Below are positions 62,601 to 64,000 of a stretch of DNA of 64,000 bases, piece by piece (the stretch's first letter is position 1; each line of letters begins with the position of its first letter). The stretch is from Sphingomonas carotinifaciens (GTDB lineage Bacteria; Pseudomonadota; Alphaproteobacteria; Sphingomonadales; Sphingomonadaceae), in the NCBI RefSeq assembly GCF_009789535.1, contig NZ_WSUT01000005.1:2680001-2744000 (forward strand), given 5' to 3'. A program made the position numbers and the translations under genes. Below the pieces are notes generated by a model. The model had not been told where the DNA came from. It was given only the letters and a program-made list of their open reading frames with translations, and did no database searches.

Positions 62601-63743
62601 CGCAACGCCGTCACCATTGGTGTCGACCGACACGATGGCATCCGGCTCCGCCTGGCCCGACACGCTCCTTCCGCCGTCCGCGATCACCAGCCCGGTCGCC
62701 GGCTCGGGAGCGGTCACGTCGGGCGCGGCGACCATCACCGGCGGCGCGATATTGCCGGCCGGATCCTGCACCGTGACCATCACCATCTCGCCATTGGTCA
62801 GCGGCGTCGGCAGGTCGATGATGAAGCGGCCATCGGCCCCCGCGACCCCAGTGATGTCGGGAATGCCGTCGCCATCGATGTCGATCTGCACCGTCGCGCC
62901 CGGCTCCGTGGTCCCGGTCACCGTCGTGCCGTCCGGCGACAGCGTCACCCCCTGGGCAGAGGCGGGCGGCGTCGTATCGGGCGAGGCGACCGTTGCCGCC
63001 GGACCGACATTGCCCGCCGTGTCGCGCACCGTCACGCTGACCGTCCGCCCGTCGGCCACCGCCGGCGACAGGGTGGCGGTAAAGCGGCCATCGGCCCCCG
63101 CCGTCACGGTGAAATCCGCCGTGCCATCGGCATTGACGTCGATCAGCACCGTCGCGCCCGCCTCGGCCTGCCCGGTCAACTGCGTACCGGCCGCGTTGAA
63201 GCTCAACCCCGTCGCGGCGGTCGGCGGCGTCGTGTCGGCGACCGGCGGGGGCGGCGTGCTGCCGCCACGATCGTCGTCATCCCCGCCGCTGCTCAGCGCG
63301 GCGATGCCGCCGCCGGCCAGCGCCAATCCACCCAATATGCCCGCGATCCCCAGGCCACCGCCGCCCCCGGTCGCCGCTGCGCCCGCCGCACCCAGGCTGG
63401 CAAAATCCGCGGCCACGCCCTGCGGGACATAGGCCGCCGCCACCGTGCCGTCCGCCGCCGCGGGGGACAGTTCGGCCAGCACCAGCTCCTGCTCTCCGTC
63501 CAGCAGATACAGGTGGCTCGGCTTGTCCGCTGCGGCGTAGAAGTTGACGACGCGCACCGTCTGCCCGTCCTTCAGCGTCAGCACCAGGTCGGCGCCATCG
63601 CGCGTCAGGCTGGCGACATCCTGCGCATTCACCGCCAGCGCGACATTGTCGCCCGGCTGAACGGTGACGGATCCGGTGACGGTCTGCTCCGCCCCGGTGG
63701 AAACGGGCGTGTTGGCGGGCGTGATCTTGGCCTGGATGCTCAT
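53586..63743 (-). CDS. BapA-like giant repeat adhesin, type I secreted
   Basis: 3,385 residues. Residues 1 to about 115 are a BapA-type prefix domain (VTVQPGDNVALAVNAQDVAS, VRVVNFYAAADKPSHLYLLD); a Gly/Ala-rich linker and GGDDDDRGGSTPPPPVAD follow. From about residue 168 there are roughly 33 Ig-like repeats of 80-88 residues by my hand count. The first seven carry a Ca-type DxNGDGxxD loop (VDTNGDGVADATG); the rest share the PSNGTVLTGTAEAGATVTLT theme. Later regions lead to a C-terminal RTX-like block (SDVLTGVTGTSEVFYGGAGA, VFAGAGDDSI) and a type I secretion tail. GGAGGA precedes ATG 63743. It should mediate surface adhesion and biofilm; no LapD/LapG release system is present in the window. 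Confidence 0.94.
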   Translation of the reverse strand: MSIQAKITPANTPVSTGAEQTVTGSVTVQPGDNVALAVNAQDVASLTRDGADLVLTLKDGQTVRVVNFYAAADKPSHLYLLDGEQELVLAELSPAAADGTVAAAYVPQGVAADFASLGAAGAAATGGGGGLGIAGILGGLALAGGGIAALSSGGDDDDRGGSTPPPPVADTTPPTAATGLSFNAAGTQLTGQAEAGATVLIDVNADGTADFTVTAGADGRFTATLSPAVADGRTVSVTVRDTAGNVGPAATVASPDTTPPASAQGVTLSPDGTTVTGTTEPGATVQIDIDGDGIPDITGVAGADGRFIIDLPTPLTNGEMVMVTVQDPAGNIAPPVMVAAPDVTAPEPATGLVIADGGRSVSGQAEPDAIVSVDTNGDGVADATGTAGPDGTFVIPLVPALTNGETVTVTVTDAAGNVGAPATVVAVDTTAPAAVTGLVIAEGGASISGSAEAGAAVSVDTNGDGVADATGTAGADGTFVIALVPALTNGETVTVTVTDAAGNVGAPATVVASDTTAPAAVTGLVIAEGGASISGSAEAGAAVSVDTNGDGVADATGTVGADGTFVIALVPALTNGETVTVTVTDAAGNVGAPATVVAADTTAPAAATGLVIAEGGASISGSAEAGAAVSVDTNGDGVADATGTVGADGTFVIALVPALTNGETVTVTVTDAAGNLGAPATVVAADTTAPAAASGLVIAADGASLSGVAEAGATVGIDIDGDGVTDRTAVAADDGSFTVPLSPALLDAQVVSVVVTDAAGNSSVPATVTAPDTIAIPPAPTIDPTNGTVVTGTSQPGYAILILVDETGATIGTAPVRADGTWSLTPTTPLADGTVVRAYATNGQGERGPAAAVVVDAVAPDVPTVAVSDGTAFTGTAEAGATITLSDAAGTVIGTTTAGADGAWALTPAAPVGDGVAVSVVARDASGNVSAPAGVTVDAAAPAVPVIAPSNGTVLTGTAEIGSTVVATGPDGTVIGSDVVGADGQWSVVPAAPLADGTTVRVEARDAAGNVSDAGTGTVDAVAPGAPVTVPSNGTVVSGTAEPGATVTLTTRDGTVIGTGTAGADGGFAVTPTVPLADGTIVLVAASDAAGNAGPASAVRVDAAAPVAPVLDPTNGTAITGTAEAGATVSVTDGTGASLGQVVAGADGSFAITPAAPIGDGAVLTVVATDAAGNAGPAAVVTVDAVPPAVPVLEPSNGAVLSGTAEPGSSVTLSAGGVALGQVTTDDDGNFQLVVTPPVADDAVVTVVATDAAGNASQPATLVIDASLPSTPVIAPTNGTVIAGTADAGTTVTVTDAAGATIGSAVVDASGTWSVTPAAPLGDGTGLSAVATNGVGSVSGIGRATVDAVAPGAPVLAPSDGTAVAGLAEAGAAISVRDAAGVEIGTGVADGTGAFSVTLAAPLADGAAVVVVATDAAGNASAPGSVTVDAVAPGVPVIDAGNGVVVTGSAEAGARVTLTDAAGTVLGSAVVQADGRWQIAPGVPLGDGAVVNAVATDASGNASAPATAVIDAVAPGAAVIAQSNAAGVAGTAEAGATVVVSAGGAVIGQTVAAADGSWSVAATLGDGTVVRAVAIDAAGNRSTPAAATVDAVAPGVTIAPSAGVTFAGVTEAGASVTVTAAGGAVLGTVTAGADGRWVLSAGAAVADGTAVSAVAIDAAGNASAPASTVVDAVAPGAPVIAPSTGAVLTGTAEPGSLVTVLSAAGATIGTVQAGADGRWRIVPGTPVADGTVLSATATDAAGNVSAAGQGIVDATVPVTPVIDPSAGAIVTGTAEAGTTLVLTDGATGAVIGSVVVGADGRWSITPGTTLANGTPLAAVSTDAAGNPSVAGVTIVDSVAPDAPVVAPSNGSVLAGTAEAGATITISDANGVIATTVADAGGAWAVTPGVVPGDGTALSVTARDAAGNVSTPTTIVIDAVAPAAPVIDPSNGQTIAGSAEVGATVAVTDAAGNPIGSAVVGADGRWVVTPGAPLPDGTGIVATVSDAAGNTSGPAGVTVDAIAPAVPAVNPSNGAILTGTAEPLSSVVLTDGAGGAIGTATVDADGNWQFGPIPALADGTQVRAVAVDAAGNSSGAATVTVDAVAPNVPTVVAGNGTLLTGTGELGATITLSEQGGAPIGTTVVGADGSWSFRPTTPLVDGTVVNAVASDAAGNASGPARSVVDAVAPPLPDIDPSRGVAITGTAEAGATVELRDANGALIDRVTVDGNGNWTSTPATPLPDGQVVRAVAIDAAGNTSDVASVTIDAVAPPAPVIDPTRGTIVTGRGEPGTVVTVVDGSGTPVGTATVQADGSWALAPAATLANGTTLSATARDIAGNVSDAGLGVVDQIAPDAPIIAATNGVSVTGTAEVGALVSLTDAQGQPIGTPVTAGIDGRWTVTPAQPLADGTVVVARATDAAGNVSGPAGVLVDALPPATPTIDPSNATTIRGSGEIGSIVTVTAGGVPVGTATVGADGRWTLTATTSLADLTTIEASARDAVGNVSGIATGVIDAAAPSAPSVNPSNGTVVSGIAEAGATVTITLGGVPVATAVADANGAYSARPTTPIGNGLAVAVTATDAAGNVSGPGSVTIDASLPATPTIAPTNGVTITGTADAGTLVTVSANGTVLGTVQTDATGVWTLPNGTPLPDGTSLSAVATNAANTPSGTGLGIVDALAPAVPDIAPSNGTILSGTTEAGALVTLTVGGVPLGTTTAGADGRWQFTPGTAPANGAVVSVTATDAAGNTGAAASVTIDALPPGVPTIRPSNGTALIGTAEAGSTVTLTAGGAPLATVVADGAGNWRFVPGTALANGVAVTAQAQDAAGNIGPVATALVDSVAPAVPTGLAISAGGTVLTGLAEPGAQVQVTVRGSTMPIIAPVAADGTFSVTLPVPLVDGQLVSVVAIDAAQNVGNPATVIAPDLGVPVVSVIEAADGFVNNVEARSGGGIQVAVGLTPGATAGDTVLVTLTSQNGYVVQTTATLTAADVAARSVGVTVPVIGNAADGPAQVTAQIDGGLVSPPATFVIDTIAPQTPVLSLVGNLLSVSGEPNSIVTVDVSALGTTATATVQLDNRGLGSLDLIGGLNVGLSLADLLDASVSARATDRAGNVSNVAALGLEDALTGDLLTVSGIRLNTSLIPLSIGLVAQTEPGTTVRLEVVTPAATVRLAPPVDANGNFGLNLLDLNLLGQLGLSVFGLLNLGAGLSVNIIATDQFGNDSARYGVSLLGNGSLLSLGEISVNGTDGSDVLTGVTGTSEVFYGGAGADLILGVHSGDAVFAGAGDDSIQLTATNFRSVDGGAGFDTLLLSNGIDLDYGPGTSGTIANIERIDLGHGDGSSVLTLTAAEVNAVTSTGNTLQITGDAEDRLVVRGATDTGTDVTIQGTVYDVYSFNGTTLHVEQNTVTVVV
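61692..62723 (-). repeat. Four near-identical 258-bp tandem repeats inside the adhesin
   Basis: Repeats 3-6 of the adhesin are almost the same at DNA level; the landmark GCGGCGCCCGCCTCGGCAGA recurs at 61861, 62119 and 62377, exactly 258 bases (86 codons) apart. The fourth, outermost unit is more diverged. The rest of the Ig repeats are similar only as protein. Homogenised units suggest recent recombination and possible copy-number variation. Confidence 0.9.
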
Positions 63744-63923
63744 GGAAATCCTCCTCTTCGGCTCCCCCCGAAAGGTGGTGGGCGATACGCGCCCGGCATC
63801 GTCACACGGCGCGGTGGCGCCGATGCGAAAACGCCGGACATGTCGCGGATCGCGTCATCCTCATCCCCTTCGAAACGCGGGCACTTTCACCCGCGTCAGG
63901 CACCCAGAACGCCGCCTCAATAG

Positions 63924-63938
63924 TTAACGCTGCGTTAA
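63924..63938 (-). promoter_or_regulatory. CtrA-type box upstream of the adhesin
   Basis: TTAACGC-T-GCGTTAA is a perfect palindrome. On the minus strand, in gene orientation, it reads TTAA-CGCAGCG-TTAAC, the full alphaproteobacterial CtrA consensus TTAA-N7-TTAAC. It lies about 180 bases before the adhesin start codon. Confidence 0.6.
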
Positions 63939-63958
63939 AAGGGGACGAATTTCGACTA

Positions 63959-63973
63959 TCAAAACCGTTTTGA
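63959..63973. promoter_or_regulatory. Second palindrome upstream of the adhesin
   Basis: TCAAAAC-C-GTTTTGA is a perfect 7+7 palindrome 20 bases beyond the CtrA-type box, in the AT-rich stretch 63920-64000. It may be an operator; the binding protein is unknown. The rest of 63744-64000 shows no gene I would support. Confidence 0.45.
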
Positions 63974-64000
63974 AACAACACGTTGTGGTGGTTATTTGGA

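Noticed and set aside
61692..62723. CRISPR-like regular repeats
   Set aside because: Units are 258 bp, contiguous, without spacers, and encode in-frame Ig-like domains.

Overview
The window is GC-rich, densely coded, non-repetitive alphaproteobacterial DNA. Gene content points to a Sphingomonas-type organism: a sphingan/gellan-like exopolysaccharide (EPS) locus, a giant type I-secreted BapA-like adhesin, glycan hydrolases, and a DeLey-Doudoroff galactose module. This assignment is an inference from gene families, not a database match. I saw no tRNA, rRNA, CRISPR array, insertion sequence or prophage.

Region 1 (1-16.7 kb) is an EPS locus. A truncated GH5 glucanase-like lipoprotein lies at the left edge. 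A minus-strand operon runs from 9.26 kb down to 1.18 kb: polymerase (Wzy-like), AAA ATPase, Wzz/GelC-like chain-length protein, a BY-kinase-like protein that has lost its P-loop, priming sugar transferase, GT4, Wza-like export lipoprotein and an Alg14-like subunit. Divergent from it, a plus-strand group holds a putative glycosyltransferase, a Gfo/Idh oxidoreductase, an Alg13-like subunit, a conserved protein of unknown function and a BBP2-type outer-membrane beta-barrel. A coupled flippase/GT2 pair follows on the minus strand. Together these form a Wzx/Wzy pathway with about five glycosyltransferase activities.

Region 2 (16.8-22.9 kb) starts with a LuxR/NarL-type regulator with an atypical receiver. 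Divergent from it, behind a 445-bp leader containing an intrinsic terminator, is a tightly coupled five-gene sugar-nucleotide operon: SDR epimerase, glucose-1-phosphate cytidylyltransferase RfbF, SAF-domain oxidoreductase, RmlC-like epimerase and FAD oxidoreductase. No CDP-glucose 4,6-dehydratase is visible, so its product sugar is unclear. I regard this as the best candidate for undescribed chemistry.

Region 3 (23-39 kb) is mixed metabolism: an Lrp regulator divergent from a PLP enzyme and M3 oligopeptidase; a pirin broken by one base in a homopolymer; an exonuclease; a TetR/MFS/Gfo sugar module with TetR-like palindromes; a glutaredoxin-MauE membrane fusion; a GH26 mannanase beside a CE2-type esterase; DUF488, SDR and EamA genes.

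Region 4 (39-49 kb) is catabolic. An M24 prolidase-like peptidase sits beside a 4-hydroxyproline module (epimerase, DapA-family deaminase, FAD amino-acid dehydrogenase). It is followed by a GST and a galactose module (FadR-type GntR, dgoK, dgoA, galactose dehydrogenase) with a textbook FadR-family operator. Two long inverted-repeat elements fill convergent gaps.

Region 5 (49-64 kb) is the adhesin operon: a 3,385-residue BapA-like protein with about 33 Ig-like repeats, then TolC-, ABC- and HlyD-type secretion genes. A full TTAA-N7-TTAAC CtrA-type box lies upstream of the adhesin.
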